Shown here piece after piece: positions 8,285 through 17,304 of a stretch of 64,000 bases of DNA. The DNA comes from Lysobacter sp. GX 14042 (GTDB taxonomy: Bacteria > Pseudomonadota > Gammaproteobacteria > Xanthomonadales > Xanthomonadaceae): NCBI RefSeq assembly GCF_021390425.1, contig NZ_JAJUWY010000008.1, forward strand, positions 1 through 64,000. The letters run 5' to 3'. The notes beneath the pieces were generated by a model, which was not told the DNA's origin, ran no database searches, and saw only the letters and a program-made list of their open reading frames with translations. Made by a program: the position numbers and the translations under genes. The first letter of the stretch is position 1. Every line of letters starts with the position of its first letter.

Positions 8285-9163
8285 TCAGAACAGCAAAGCC
8301 GACATCTTCCTGCGGTAGCTGCCGACCAGCGCCGGGTCGTCGATGACCCGGAAGGCATCGATCAGGGCCTTGCGCGGCAGGCCGCCGTCGAACTCCCGGT
8401 CCTGGCGCAGCATCTCGATGAACTGCTCCAGGGCCGCTTCGGGTTCGCCGGCCAGCAACTGGCGGACGCCGAGCAGGTGGCGGGCGCGCAGGTCGCCGCC
8501 GTCGGCGGCGATCGCCTGCTCCAGCGCGGCGGCCGGCGGGGCATCCTTCAGCGCGGCGGCGAAGTCCAGGTGCGCGCGGGCGTTGCGGGTGCGGTCGTCG
8601 GTCGCCAGGTTGGCCGGCAGGCCATCGAGCAACTGCGCGGCCTCGGCCGGGTCGCCGGTCTGCAGCAGCGCCAGCGCGAGGTCCAGCCGGAGCTCGGCGT
8701 TGTCCGGGTTGGCGGCGGCTTCCGCGCGCAGGCGCGCGGCTTCGGCCACCGGATCAGGCGGCGTGGCGGGGGCCGCCCCCTCGAGAGCATCAGGGGAAGC
8801 CGGGGCCGGCTCGATGCCGTGCCGCTGCAGCATCTCGCGGATCGCGCCCTCCGGGGCCACGCCGGGGAAACCGTCGAGCACCTCGCCGCCGCGCAGCAGG
8901 AACACCGTGGGGATGGAGCGGACCTGGAAGGCCGCGGCGACCTGCGGCTCCGCGTCCACGTCGACCTTCGCCAGCACGAAGCCACCGTTGTACTCGCCGG
9001 CGAGCTTCTCCAGCACCGGGCCCAGTTGCTTGCACGGGCCGCACCATTCGGCCCAGAAGTCGACCAGCACCGGGACCTGCAGCGAGCGCTGCAGCACCTC
9101 GGCCTCGAAGGCCTCGGTGGTGACGTCGAGAATGTGCGGCGAAGAGGTGTTTTCCGGAGTCAT
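8285..9163 (-). CDS. cnoX: thioredoxin-domain chaperedoxin with TPR tail (CnoX/YbbN-like)
   Basis: A 292-residue cytoplasmic protein. Residues about 10-115 are a thioredoxin fold with VLVDFWAEWCGPCKQL and the cis-proline loop RSIPT. The rest is a helical TPR-like region ending in FRVIDDPALVGSYRRKMSALLF. This architecture is that of CnoX (YbbN), which in E. coli holds oxidised clients for GroEL and DnaK. E. coli CnoX lacks a redox-active CxxC, whereas this protein has the canonical WCGPC, so it may also be an active oxidoreductase, as reported for some other bacteria. It precedes the DUF4442 gene with a one-base gap. Confidence 0.85.
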   Translation of the reverse strand: MTPENTSSPHILDVTTEAFEAEVLQRSLQVPVLVDFWAEWCGPCKQLGPVLEKLAGEYNGGFVLAKVDVDAEPQVAAAFQVRSIPTVFLLRGGEVLDGFPGVAPEGAIREMLQRHGIEPAPASPDALEGAAPATPPDPVAEAARLRAEAAANPDNAELRLDLALALLQTGDPAEAAQLLDGLPANLATDDRTRNARAHLDFAAALKDAPPAAALEQAIAADGGDLRARHLLGVRQLLAGEPEAALEQFIEMLRQDREFDGGLPRKALIDAFRVIDDPALVGSYRRKMSALLF

Positions 9164-9229
9164 CTGCCTGCCTGCATGCGAATTCGAAGAGCGACATGGT
9201 GCCGCAGCAACGGCTTTGCAACCCGGCCC

Positions 9230-10843
9230 TCAGGCCGCTTCGACCCGGTCGCGGCCACCGGCCTTGGCGCGGTAGAGAGCGGCATCGGCCGCCTCCAGCA
9301 GTTCGCCCGGCGTGTTGCCGCTGACCGGTGCGGAGGCCACGCCGATCGAAACCGTCGCCGGACCGAGCTGCTGACCCATGTGGGTGATGGTGGTGGCCGC
9401 AACCGTGGCGCGGACCTGTTCCGCCCGTGCCATTGCCATGGCCGCGTCGGTTTCGGGAAGCACCAGGGTGAACTCTTCGCCGCCATAGCGGCAGGCGATG
9501 TCTTCTTGGCGGACCTGCGAGGCGAGCACCCCGGCGACCTTCTGCAGCAGGGCGTCGCCCGCCGCATGGCCGTGGGTGTCGTTGAAGAGCTTGAAATGGT
9601 CGACGTCCAGCATCAACACCGATACCGGCAGTCCACGGCGGCGACAGCGGGCCAGCTCGCGCTCCAGGCTCGTTTCCAGGTAGCGGCGATTGAACAGGCC
9701 GGTCAGCGGGTCGCGCAGTGACTGCTGGCGCAAGCTCTCGCGAAGCTGGAGGTTGACCATCGCCAGGCTGAGCTGCTCGCCGACCGTCTCCAACAGGGCA
9801 GTGTCATTGTCCGTCCGGCCATCGTTGCCCAGCGCGCTGGCGTGCAGCAGGCCCAGGCTGTTGCCTTGGGCGACCAGTGGAACGCACAGCGTCCACACAC
9901 CGCTGCCCGCCGTGGGCCGGTCGATATGCCGGCAGGTCACGTGCCCGTGCCGGTCATCAGTGCGGTGTGGTTGGCCACGGCGTAGCGCCCAGCAGTCGTC
10001 CGGACTCAGCACCTCGGCGCTGGCAGCCACTGGCGTGCCGAAGGTCGCCACCACCTCGGCGAGGTTGCGCGAGGCGTCCAGGGCGTAGCAGTGGCCTCCG
10101 GCGTGCGGCAACAGGTGCTGCAGCAGCGAAGTGGTGAGCTCGAAGGCCTCCGGTAGCGTCTGGCAGCTCTGCAGCAGGCCGGTATAGCTGCCGAGCAGCC
10201 GGTGCTGCTCGGTGACCCGATCGCGCTCGACCAGCGAAGCCTCCATTTCGAGCGCGGCGTTCCGGGCCTCGCGCTCGAGCCGCCGCGAGCGCCGGTTCTC
10301 GCGCAACAGACCCTGCAGCAACAGGGTGAGCACCACCAGTGGCAGGACGATGCCGAGCACTACGAAGCCGGTAAGGCGACCGGTGCGCTCGTCGATGATG
10401 GCGCGGCGCTCCAGCAGCAGTTCCTCCTCGACTTCCAGGATGCGGGTGGCCGCCTCGCTCGTGCGCGCGGTGGTGCCGGCACGCACGTCCCCGGCCAGGG
10501 CAGCGTCGGCGCTGGCGCCACCGGTCTCGCCGTCGGCCAGGGCAGTCAGTTCCTGCAGCCGGTACTCGATCAGCTCCTGCCATTGCAGCACCCGCTGGTT
10601 CTGGGGCGGGTTGTCGGTGGTGAGCCTGGCGAGTTGTGCGGCCTGCTCGCGGACGTCGGGTACCAGTTCGCGGAGTTCGGCGTAGAGCGCCGGCGCGCCG
10701 GTGCGGCGATAGCCGCGGGCCGCGCTCTCGGCACTGCGCAGGTGGCCCTGCGCGGTGTTGAGCGCGACCAGCACCCGGTAGGAGTGCTCGACGCGGTCAA
10801 CCCCCTGGCGCAGTTCGGTCAGGCCCCAAGACCATGCCGACAC
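9230..10843 (-). CDS. CHASE3-GGDEF diguanylate cyclase (5' end apparently frameshifted)
   Basis: The readable frame encodes 537 residues. It comprises a CHASE3-like periplasmic helical sensor (HSYRVLVALNTAQGHLRSAE onward), one transmembrane helix (FVVLGIVLPLVVLTLLLQGLL, near residue 165), a coiled coil, a GAF-like domain and a C-terminal GGDEF domain. Its GGEEF motif is preceded by an RQED I-site at the normal spacing, so it should make c-di-GMP. The GTG at 10843 is only the first available codon in this frame. It has no ribosome site and leaves CHASE3 without the preceding signal anchor that the family always has. That anchor is present in another frame at 10836-10910 (separate entry), so the true gene is probably 9230-10910. 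Confidence 0.85.
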   Translation of the reverse strand: MSAWSWGLTELRQGVDRVEHSYRVLVALNTAQGHLRSAESAARGYRRTGAPALYAELRELVPDVREQAAQLARLTTDNPPQNQRVLQWQELIEYRLQELTALADGETGGASADAALAGDVRAGTTARTSEAATRILEVEEELLLERRAIIDERTGRLTGFVVLGIVLPLVVLTLLLQGLLRENRRSRRLEREARNAALEMEASLVERDRVTEQHRLLGSYTGLLQSCQTLPEAFELTTSLLQHLLPHAGGHCYALDASRNLAEVVATFGTPVAASAEVLSPDDCWALRRGQPHRTDDRHGHVTCRHIDRPTAGSGVWTLCVPLVAQGNSLGLLHASALGNDGRTDNDTALLETVGEQLSLAMVNLQLRESLRQQSLRDPLTGLFNRRYLETSLERELARCRRRGLPVSVLMLDVDHFKLFNDTHGHAAGDALLQKVAGVLASQVRQEDIACRYGGEEFTLVLPETDAAMAMARAEQVRATVAATTITHMGQQLGPATVSIGVASAPVSGNTPGELLEAADAALYRAKAGGRDRVEAA

Positions 10844-10910
10844 CGACCGCCAGGAGCAGCCCGGCGGCGAACAGGAGGGCGGGATAACGCAACGGACGCA
10901 GGCGGGACAC
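10797..10910 (-). pseudogene. out-of-frame 5' segment (signal anchor) of the diguanylate cyclase gene
   Basis: A GTG at 10910 preceded by GGAGG (ten bases upstream) opens a 37-codon frame whose product is basic then hydrophobic (RLRPLRYPALLFAAGLLLAV), an ideal N-terminal membrane anchor. It stops at 10797, after running beside the main cyclase frame from about 10843. Removing one base at about 10836-10838 would join the anchor directly to the CHASE3 frame (reading VGVAWSWGLTELRQG). Either this strain carries a frameshift mutation that removes the anchor, or a single base is wrong in the assembly. No slippery sequence typical of programmed shifting is seen. Confidence 0.7.
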
Positions 10911-11029
10911 TCGCGGGTGGCCTCCAGGATTTACGCGGGGCGGCAGTGTAGGCACACGGATGTGTATGAATGGCGGGCGTGGCGTGCGCTGGGGTAGGCT
11001 TTCCGATCCCCCGTCACCGTGTGCCAGCC

Positions 11030-13795
11030 GTGTCCAGCCAAGCCCCAGTTCCCTCCAGCTCCGCCGAGGCGCACGGCTATGCGCCGCATGCGCAGGAGGC
11101 CGCCGCGCAGCAGTTCTGGGACCGCACCCGGGCCTTTGAAGTGGACGAGGCCTCCGGCAAGCCCAAGTACTACTGCCTGTCGATGCTGCCGTACCCGTCC
11201 GGGGCGCTGCACATGGGCCACGTGCGCAACTACACCATCGGCGACGTGATCAGCCGCCACAAGCGCATGACCGGCTACAACGTGTTGCAGCCGATGGGCT
11301 GGGACGCCTTCGGCCTGCCGGCCGAGAACGCGGCGATCAGGAACCACACCGCGCCGGCCAAGTGGACCCGGGCCAACATCGGGCACATGCGCGCCCAGCT
11401 GCGGCAGATGGGCTATGCGATCGACTGGTCGCGCGAGTTCGCCACCTGCGACCCGGACTACTACGTCCACGAGCAGCGCATGTTCGTGCGGCTGATGAGG
11501 AAGGGCCTGGCCTACCGCAGGAACTCGGTGGTCAACTGGGATCCGGTCGACCAGACCGTGCTGGCCAACGAGCAGGTGATCGACGGCCGCGGCTGGCGCA
11601 CCGGCGCGCTGGTGGAAAAGCGCGAGATCCCGCAGTGGTTCCTGCGCATCACCGACTATGCCCAGGAGCTGCTCGACGGGCTGGATGCGCTCGACGGCTG
11701 GCCCGACGCGGTCAAGACCATGCAGCGCAACTGGATCGGCCGCTCCGAGGGGCTGGAGATCCGCTTCGACGTGCGCGACGCCGACGGCAACGCCGCCGAT
11801 CCGGTGACGGTGTTCACCACCCGCCCCGACACCCTGATGGGGGTGACCTGCCTGTCGGTGGCCGCCGAGCACCCGCTCGCGCTGGCCGCTGCGCGCGGCA
11901 ATGGGGAACTGTCGGCCTTCGTCGCCGAACTGCGCCGCGGCGGGGTCAGCGAAGCCGAGCTGGAGACCCAGGAAAAGCGCGGCATGTTCACCGGCTTCTA
12001 CGCGCTGCACCCGATCACCGGGGAGGAGCTGCCGGTGTTCGTCGCCAATTTCGTGCTGATGAACTACGGCACCGGCGCGGTGATGGCGGTGCCGGCGCAC
12101 GACGCGCGCGACTGGGAGTTCGCCCACGCCCACGGGCTGCCGATGAAGCCGGTGGTCGCCTCGGCGGCGGTGCGCGACGCGCTGGAGGAAATGCGCCGCG
12201 ACGTGGGCGGCAACCACAATCCGATGACCAGCGCGCTGGGCAAGGCCGGCTCGATCGACGCCTACGACACCCGCGCCGCGGTGCAGGTAGTCGAGGACTT
12301 CATCGCCGCCATCGACGGGCAGGGCGCGCACACCGAACGTGGCTGGCTGTTCAATTCCGGGGAGTTCGACGGAATGGACTTCGACCAGGCCTTCGCCGCG
12401 ATCGCCGCCCGGCTGGAAGCCGAAGGACGCGCCACCCGCAAGGTCAACTTCCGCCTGCGCGACTGGGGCGTCAGCCGCCAGCGCTACTGGGGCTGCCCGA
12501 TCCCGGTGATCTACTGCGACGCCTGCGGCGCGCTCCCGGTGCCGGAGGACCAGTTGCCGGTGGTGCTGCCCGAGGACGTGGAGTTCAGCGGCATCGCCTC
12601 GCCGATCAAGGCCGACCCCGAGTGGCGCAGGACCACCTGCCCGCAGTGCGGCGGCGCGGCCGAGCGCGAGACCGACACTTTCGACACCTTCATGGAGTCC
12701 AGCTGGTACTACGCGCGCTACACCTCGCCGGGTGCCGCGCAGCAGGTCGACGCGCGCGCCAACCACTGGCTGCCGGTCGACCAGTACATCGGCGGCATCG
12801 AGCACGCGATCCTGCACCTGCTGTACTTCCGCTTCTACCACCGGCTCCTGCGCGACGAGGGCCTGGTGGACAGCGACGAGCCGGCGCGCAACCTGTTCAC
12901 CCAGGGCATGGTGGTGGCCGAGACCTTCTACCGCGAAGGGCCGAACGGCTCGAAGGACTGGATCGCCCCGGCCGAGGTGGAGGTGCAGCGCGACGGCAAG
13001 GGCCGGATCAGTGGCGCGACGCTGCGCGCCGACGGCCTGCCGGTGCAGGTCGGGCACGTGGAGAAGATGTCCAAGTCGAAGAACAACGGCGTCGACCCGC
13101 GGGTGATGGTCGAACGCTACGGCGCCGACACCGTGCGGCTGTTCTCGATGTTCGCCGCCCCGCCGGAGCTGTCGCTGGAATGGAACGAGGCCGGCGTGGA
13201 GGGCATGGCGCGGTTCCTGCGCCGGTTCTGGCGCGAGGTGGCCGTACATGCCGCCGGCCCGCAGCCGGAGCCGCTGGACGTGGCCGCGCTGGATCCGGCG
13301 CAGAAGGCCCTGCGCCGCCAGCTGCACCAGGCGATCACCAAGGTTGGCGACGACTACGGCCGCCGCCACGCGTTCAACACCGCGATCGCCGCGCTGATGG
13401 AACTGCTCAACCACGTCTCGCGCTTCGGCGACGACAGCGGGCAGGGGCGGGCGGTCAAGCGCGAGGCACTGCAGGCCATGGTGCTGATGCTCAACCCGGT
13501 GACCCCGCATACCAGCCATGCGCTGTGGCAGGTGCTCGGCCATCCCGAGACCCTGCTCGAGGACGTGCCTTTCCCGCAGCCGGATCCGTCGGCGCTGGAG
13601 CAGGACGCGGTGACCCTGGCGGTGCAGGTCAACGGCAAGCTGCGCGGGACCATCCAGGTGCCCGCCGCCGCCAGCCGCGAGGCCGCCGAGGCGGCCGCCC
13701 TGGCCGAGCCGAACGTGGCGAAGTTCCTGGAGGGCCTGGCGGTGCGCAAGGTGATCGTGGTGCCGGGCAAGATCGTGAACATCGTCGCCGCCTGA
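11030..13795 (+). CDS. leuS: leucyl-tRNA synthetase
   Basis: A 921-residue class I aminoacyl-tRNA synthetase that charges tRNA-Leu. It has the HIGH-type motif HMGH in [15 protein letters not shown], the [12 protein letters not shown] region, the CP1 editing domain with TTRPDTLMG, the catalytic [10 protein letters not shown] (KMSKS) and a C-terminal anticodon-binding and tRNA-interaction domain. The start is uncertain: GTG codons at 11021 and 11030 are both possible and neither has a clear ribosome site. I took 11030. It heads the conserved leuS-lptE-holA-nadD-rsfS-rlmH cluster and is divergent from the diguanylate cyclase gene. Confidence 0.97.
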   Translation: MSSQAPVPSSSAEAHGYAPHAQEAAAQQFWDRTRAFEVDEASGKPKYYCLSMLPYPSGALHMGHVRNYTIGDVISRHKRMTGYNVLQPMGWDAFGLPAENAAIRNHTAPAKWTRANIGHMRAQLRQMGYAIDWSREFATCDPDYYVHEQRMFVRLMRKGLAYRRNSVVNWDPVDQTVLANEQVIDGRGWRTGALVEKREIPQWFLRITDYAQELLDGLDALDGWPDAVKTMQRNWIGRSEGLEIRFDVRDADGNAADPVTVFTTRPDTLMGVTCLSVAAEHPLALAAARGNGELSAFVAELRRGGVSEAELETQEKRGMFTGFYALHPITGEELPVFVANFVLMNYGTGAVMAVPAHDARDWEFAHAHGLPMKPVVASAAVRDALEEMRRDVGGNHNPMTSALGKAGSIDAYDTRAAVQVVEDFIAAIDGQGAHTERGWLFNSGEFDGMDFDQAFAAIAARLEAEGRATRKVNFRLRDWGVSRQRYWGCPIPVIYCDACGALPVPEDQLPVVLPEDVEFSGIASPIKADPEWRRTTCPQCGGAAERETDTFDTFMESSWYYARYTSPGAAQQVDARANHWLPVDQYIGGIEHAILHLLYFRFYHRLLRDEGLVDSDEPARNLFTQGMVVAETFYREGPNGSKDWIAPAEVEVQRDGKGRISGATLRADGLPVQVGHVEKMSKSKNNGVDPRVMVERYGADTVRLFSMFAAPPELSLEWNEAGVEGMARFLRRFWREVAVHAAGPQPEPLDVAALDPAQKALRRQLHQAITKVGDDYGRRHAFNTAIAALMELLNHVSRFGDDSGQGRAVKREALQAMVLMLNPVTPHTSHALWQVLGHPETLLEDVPFPQPDPSALEQDAVTLAVQVNGKLRGTIQVPAAASREAAEAAALAEPNVAKFLEGLAVRKVIVVPGKIVNIVAA

Positions 13796-13842
13796 CCCGT
13801 GGCACCCTTCCCGCTCCCGGCACCCTGCCCGAGACCGCCTGC

Positions 13843-14565
13843 ATGACCCTCCGCATGACACGCCCCGCGCTGCGAGTCCTCCTCCTGTCCGCTCTGGTTG
13901 CGGCCCTGTCCGCCTGCGGCTTCCAGTTGCGCGACGCACTGGTGTTGCCTCCGGACCTGGACCCGGTGATGGTCAAGTCGCCCGACCGCTACAGCCCGCT
14001 GGCCGATTCCCTGGCGCAGTCGCTGGCGCGTGCCGGCGCGGTGCCGGCCGGACCGGGCGAGCCGGCGCCGGCGGTACTCGACATCCTCGCCGAGCGCTGG
14101 GGCGATACCCCGATCAGCGTCGACTCGCGCGGCCGCGCGCAGGAATTCAGCCTGCGCTACGCGGTGGTGTTCGAGCTGCGCAATGGCGACGGCAGCGAAC
14201 TGGTGCCGCAGCAGTCGATCGAGCTTTCCCGCGACTACATCTCCGTGCCCAGCGATGCGATCGGCACCGAGGGCGAGCGCGACATCCTGGTGCGCGAACT
14301 GCGGCGGGAGATGTCGGCCGCGGTGCTGCGCCGGATCGGGGCGGCCGGCCGCGGCGGGCGGATGATCGGTCCGGACCCGTTCGCCGGCACCACCGACGCC
14401 GCGCAGGCGGCGATGGATGCCGCGGCCGCGCTTGCGCCGCCACCGGAGGCCGAAGACGAGCCGGAGACTGCGCCCGAGCCCGAGCCCGTTCGGGCACCCG
14501 TTGCCGACCCGGAGCCGGAAGACGACGGATCCGGCGGCGACCCGGCCACTGTCCCGGCGGGCTGA
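13843..14565 (+). CDS. lptE: LPS-assembly lipoprotein LptE
   Basis: A 240-residue outer-membrane lipoprotein that plugs and assists the LptD translocon for lipopolysaccharide. Signal and lipobox are clear (LLLSALVAALSAC, then GFQLRD, the usual start of mature LptE). The body matches LptE up to about residue 170. Beyond it is an extra acidic, Pro/Glu/Asp/Ala-rich tail of some 60 residues that makes this protein longer than E. coli LptE (193 residues). The gene lies between leuS and holA as in many gammaproteobacteria. An ATG 12 bases further on (13855) is an alternative start. Confidence 0.93.
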   Translation: MTLRMTRPALRVLLLSALVAALSACGFQLRDALVLPPDLDPVMVKSPDRYSPLADSLAQSLARAGAVPAGPGEPAPAVLDILAERWGDTPISVDSRGRAQEFSLRYAVVFELRNGDGSELVPQQSIELSRDYISVPSDAIGTEGERDILVRELRREMSAAVLRRIGAAGRGGRMIGPDPFAGTTDAAQAAMDAAAALAPPPEAEDEPETAPEPEPVRAPVADPEPEDDGSGGDPATVPAG

Positions 14566-14566
14566 G

Positions 14567-15613
14567 ATGGAGGCTACGCCGGAGCAGCTCGCCTCGCGGG
14601 TCGCCGGCGGTCCGCTGCAGCCCGCCTACCTGATTGCCGGTCCGGAGACCCTGCGGGTGCTCGAGGCGGCCGATGCGGTGCGCGCGGCGGCGCGTGCCCA
14701 GGGCATCAGCGAGCGCGAAGTGTTCGAATTCGACGGCCGCTCCGGCGAGGATGACTGGGACCGGCTGGAGGCCAGTTTCGCTGCGCCAGGGCTGTTTTCC
14801 ATCCGGCGCCTGCTGGAGGTGCGCCTGCCCTCCGGCAAGCCGGGCAAGCGCGGTACCGATGTCTTCACCCGCTATGCGGCCGATCCGCCGCCGGACGTCG
14901 TGCTGCTGGTGACCTGCAGCGAATGGAGCAAGCGCCACGCGGGCAAGTGGAGCGAGGCGCTGGCGCGGGTCGGGCTGCAGGCGACCGCCTGGCCGGTGAA
15001 GCCGCACGAGCTGTCCGGATGGGTATCGCAGCGCCTGCGCTCGCGCGGGCTGCGTGCCAGTGCGGACGCGGTGCAGCAACTGGTCGAACGCATCGACGGC
15101 AACCTGCTCGCCGCCGCCCAGGAGATCGACAAGCTCGCGCTGCTGGCCGACGCGGACGGGGGCGAGCTCGATGCCGCCCGCATGCAGGACCTGGTGGCCG
15201 ATGCCGCGCGTTTCGACGTGTTCCGCCTGGCCGAGGCGGCCCTGAACGGGCAGGCGGTTGCCGTTTCGCGGATGCTTGCCGGGCTGCGCGCCGAGGGCGA
15301 GGCCATCCCGGCGCTGGTCCCGATCATCGCCCGCGAACTGCAGACCACCGCCGCGCTCGCCCGGGCCGGGCGCGGCAACCTGGCCGCCGAGTTCAAGTCG
15401 CGCGGAATCTGGAAAGCACGCGAAGCCGCCTACCGCCGCGCGCTGGAGCGGCACGCGACCGGACACTGGGAGGCGTTCGTCTCGCGCCTGGGCGAGGTCG
15501 ACCGGATGGCCAAGGGGCGACTGGCGGGCGATCCCTGGGTCGCGCTGGAGCGGCTGCTGCTGGCGGTGGCCGAGCGCGGCGCCGGCCGGTTGCTGGCCCG
15601 TGGCGATGCCTGA
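14567..15613 (+). CDS. holA: DNA polymerase III subunit delta
   Basis: A 348-residue clamp-loader subunit that opens the beta clamp. Recognised by QPAYLIAGPETLRVLEAADAV near the N terminus, the central IDGNLLAAAQEIDKLALL and the C-terminal LARELQTTAAL-like helices. The ATG follows the lptE stop by one base. The next gene, nadD, starts eight bases before the holA stop, so the three are likely read in series. Confidence 0.95.
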   Translation: MEATPEQLASRVAGGPLQPAYLIAGPETLRVLEAADAVRAAARAQGISEREVFEFDGRSGEDDWDRLEASFAAPGLFSIRRLLEVRLPSGKPGKRGTDVFTRYAADPPPDVVLLVTCSEWSKRHAGKWSEALARVGLQATAWPVKPHELSGWVSQRLRSRGLRASADAVQQLVERIDGNLLAAAQEIDKLALLADADGGELDAARMQDLVADAARFDVFRLAEAALNGQAVAVSRMLAGLRAEGEAIPALVPIIARELQTTAALARAGRGNLAAEFKSRGIWKAREAAYRRALERHATGHWEAFVSRLGEVDRMAKGRLAGDPWVALERLLLAVAERGAGRLLARGDA

Positions 15614-16274
15614 AGCGCCCGCCCCGCTGGCCCTGTTCTACGGCGGCACCTTCGACCCGTTCCACTGTGGCCACCTGGCCATTGCCCGCCACGCCCGCGA
15701 CCGGCTGGGCACGGTGGTGCGGATGATGCCGGCGTCCGATCCACCGCATCGCCCGCCACCGGGGGCGAGCGCGCAGGACCGGGTGCGGATGCTGGAACTG
15801 GCCCTCCACGGCGAGCCCGGGCTGGTGCCCGACCTGCGCGAACTGGACCGCGACACCCCCTCCTGGACCGTCGAGACCCTGCGCGGCATCCGCGCCGAAC
15901 TGGGTGCGCGCGCGCCGGTCGCGCTGCTGGTGGGGGCCGACAGCCTGCACGGGCTTCCCGGCTGGAGGGAGTGGCGCGAGTTGTTCGGACTGGCGCACTT
16001 CGTGGTGGCCGCGCGACCCGGCCTCGAAGCCGATGCGGGCCTGGCGCCGGAACTGCAGGCGGCGCTCGGCGGGCGCTGGGTGGATGCCCCGCAATCGTTG
16101 CTGCAGGCACCGGCCGGGCGGGTGTTCCGGCTCGAGCAGCCACTGCACCCGGGTTCCGCGACCGCGGTCCGCCGCCGCATCGCCGCCGGCGAGCCGTGGC
16201 AGTCGCTGGTGCCACCGGCGGTCGCCGGCTACATCGCCCGTCACAGGCTGTATGCAACGGGCCGGACACGCTGA
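15606..16274 (+). CDS. nadD: nicotinate-nucleotide adenylyltransferase
   Basis: A 222-residue enzyme that adenylates nicotinate mononucleotide in NAD synthesis. The nucleotidyltransferase fingerprint is present: YGGTFDPFHCGHLAIA with HxGH at the active site, and GSATAVRRRI in place of the SxTxxR motif near the C terminus. LLVGADSLHGLPGWREW is also typical. It overlaps holA by eight bases and precedes rsfS, the common nadD-rsfS-rlmH order. Confidence 0.96.
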   Translation: MPEAPAPLALFYGGTFDPFHCGHLAIARHARDRLGTVVRMMPASDPPHRPPPGASAQDRVRMLELALHGEPGLVPDLRELDRDTPSWTVETLRGIRAELGARAPVALLVGADSLHGLPGWREWRELFGLAHFVVAARPGLEADAGLAPELQAALGGRWVDAPQSLLQAPAGRVFRLEQPLHPGSATAVRRRIAAGEPWQSLVPPAVAGYIARHRLYATGRTR

Positions 16275-16280
16275 CTCCGG

Positions 16281-16286
16281 TACAAT
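16281..16286 (+). promoter_or_regulatory. candidate -10 element upstream of rsfS
   Basis: TACAAT lies seven bases after the nadD stop and about 30 bases before the rsfS start. I see no convincing -35 at 16 to 18 bases, so this could be a weak or activator-dependent promoter allowing rsfS-rlmH to be expressed apart from leuS. Confidence 0.35.
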
Positions 16287-16316
16287 CGCCGCCCCCGCAG
16301 GAAACGGATCCGCCCT

Positions 16317-16820
16317 TTGACCAGCCAAGCCCAAGTCATCAAGACCCGCCTCCCGAATCCGCCGCCGGCGCTGGATGCGCTGCTGGACACGGTGCGCGGG
16401 GCCCTCGAGGAACTGAAGGCGCGTGACGTGGTGGAGATCGACGTGCGCGGCAAGAGCAGCGTCACCGACTTCATGGTGATCGCCTCGGGTACCTCGACCC
16501 GCCACGTGAAATCGATCGCCGACGAGGTGGTGCGTTTCGCCAAGCGGCTGGAGGTCATGCCCCTGGGCGTGGAGGGCGAGCGCGAGGCCGAGTGGGTGCT
16601 GGTCGACCTGGGCGACGTGGTGGTGCACGTGATGCTGCCGCGGGTGCGCGAGTTCTACGGCCTGGAGCGGCTGTGGACGGTCGGCGACAGGGCGGCCGCA
16701 GGGGACGCGGACGAGGCCGGCGACGTGGATGCAGCCGGCGACGCGGACGAGGGGGCCGGCAGGACTACCCGCGGCGCCGAGCTCGACTTCGACGAGGACG
16801 ACGACGCCCCGCGCGGCTGA
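16317..16820 (+). CDS. rsfS: ribosomal silencing factor RsfS
   Basis: A 167-residue protein that binds L14 of the 50S subunit and blocks subunit joining in stationary phase. Family signatures: [19 protein letters not shown] and [28 protein letters not shown]. The family core ends near residue 120. The remaining ~45 residues are an acidic, repeat-built tail (Gly-Asp-Ala/Val-Asp repeats, then LDFDEDDD) that usual RsfS proteins of 105 to 130 residues lack. I used the TTG at 16317; an AGGA lies upstream at a rather long distance, so the exact start is less sure than the gene. Confidence 0.93.
   Translation: MTSQAQVIKTRLPNPPPALDALLDTVRGALEELKARDVVEIDVRGKSSVTDFMVIASGTSTRHVKSIADEVVRFAKRLEVMPLGVEGEREAEWVLVDLGDVVVHVMLPRVREFYGLERLWTVGDRAAAGDADEAGDVDAAGDADEGAGRTTRGAELDFDEDDDAPRG
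16701..16757 (+). repeat. three imperfect 18-21 bp tandem repeats in the rsfS tail
   Basis: Units at 16701-16718, 16719-16736 and 16737-16757 share the pattern GGSGACGYGGAYGMRGCC (the third is three bases longer) and keep frame. They encode the acidic repeats [12 protein letters not shown] and GDADEGA. Such an array can vary in length between strains without breaking the gene. Confidence 0.75.
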
Positions 16821-16825
16821 AGCCG

Positions 16826-17296
16826 ATGAAGGCAAGACTCGTCGCCGTCGGCGAACGCCCGCCGCGCTGGCTCGCGGAAGGCTACGAGGAATACCGCAAG
16901 CGCCTGGACCACTGGCTTCCGCTGGAACTGGTCGAGGTGCAGCCGGGCCTGCGCGGGAAGAACCGCGATGTCGCGCGGGCGATGGCGGATGAAGGCGAGC
17001 GGGTGCTGGCGGCGCTGCCGAAGTCGGCAACCGTGGTCACCCTGGACGGTCGTGGCCGGCCCTGGACATCGCCGCAGCTGGCCGCGCGCCTGGAACACTG
17101 GCGTGGGCAGGGGCGCGACCTGGCGCTGCTGGTGGGCGGGCCCGAAGGCCATGCCCCGGCGGTCATCGCGCGCGCCGACGAGTCCTGGTCGCTGGGGCCG
17201 CTGACACTGCCGCACATGCTGGTGCGGCTGCTGGTGGCCGAGCAGCTCTACCGCGCCGCGGCGCTGCTGGCCAACCACCCCTACCACCGGGCCTGA
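16826..17296 (+). CDS. rlmH: 23S rRNA (pseudouridine1915-N3)-methyltransferase
   Basis: A 156-residue SPOUT methyltransferase that methylates pseudouridine 1915 in helix 69 of 23S rRNA on the 70S ribosome. Length equals E. coli RlmH (155). Visible are VTLDGRGRPWTS, the AdoMet-binding knot with LLVGGPEGH, and the C-terminal HMLVRLLVAEQLYRAA followed by HPYHR. The ATG begins five bases after the rsfS stop, the standard rsfS-rlmH pair. Confidence 0.96.
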   Translation: MKARLVAVGERPPRWLAEGYEEYRKRLDHWLPLELVEVQPGLRGKNRDVARAMADEGERVLAALPKSATVVTLDGRGRPWTSPQLAARLEHWRGQGRDLALLVGGPEGHAPAVIARADESWSLGPLTLPHMLVRLLVAEQLYRAAALLANHPYHRA

Positions 17297-17304
17297 GGCG
17301 CCGC

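Noticed and set aside
10991-11029. TAGGCT as a leuS -10 box
   Set aside because: No -35 at usable spacing and poor match; a promoter must exist here but I cannot place it.
11362-13830. Long plus-strand frame in a different register inside leuS, joined to lptE
   Set aside because: Only the last 240 codons (from 13843) carry lptE. The upstream part is Arg/Gly/Ala-rich and out of frame with leuS, so the apparent fusion is not real.
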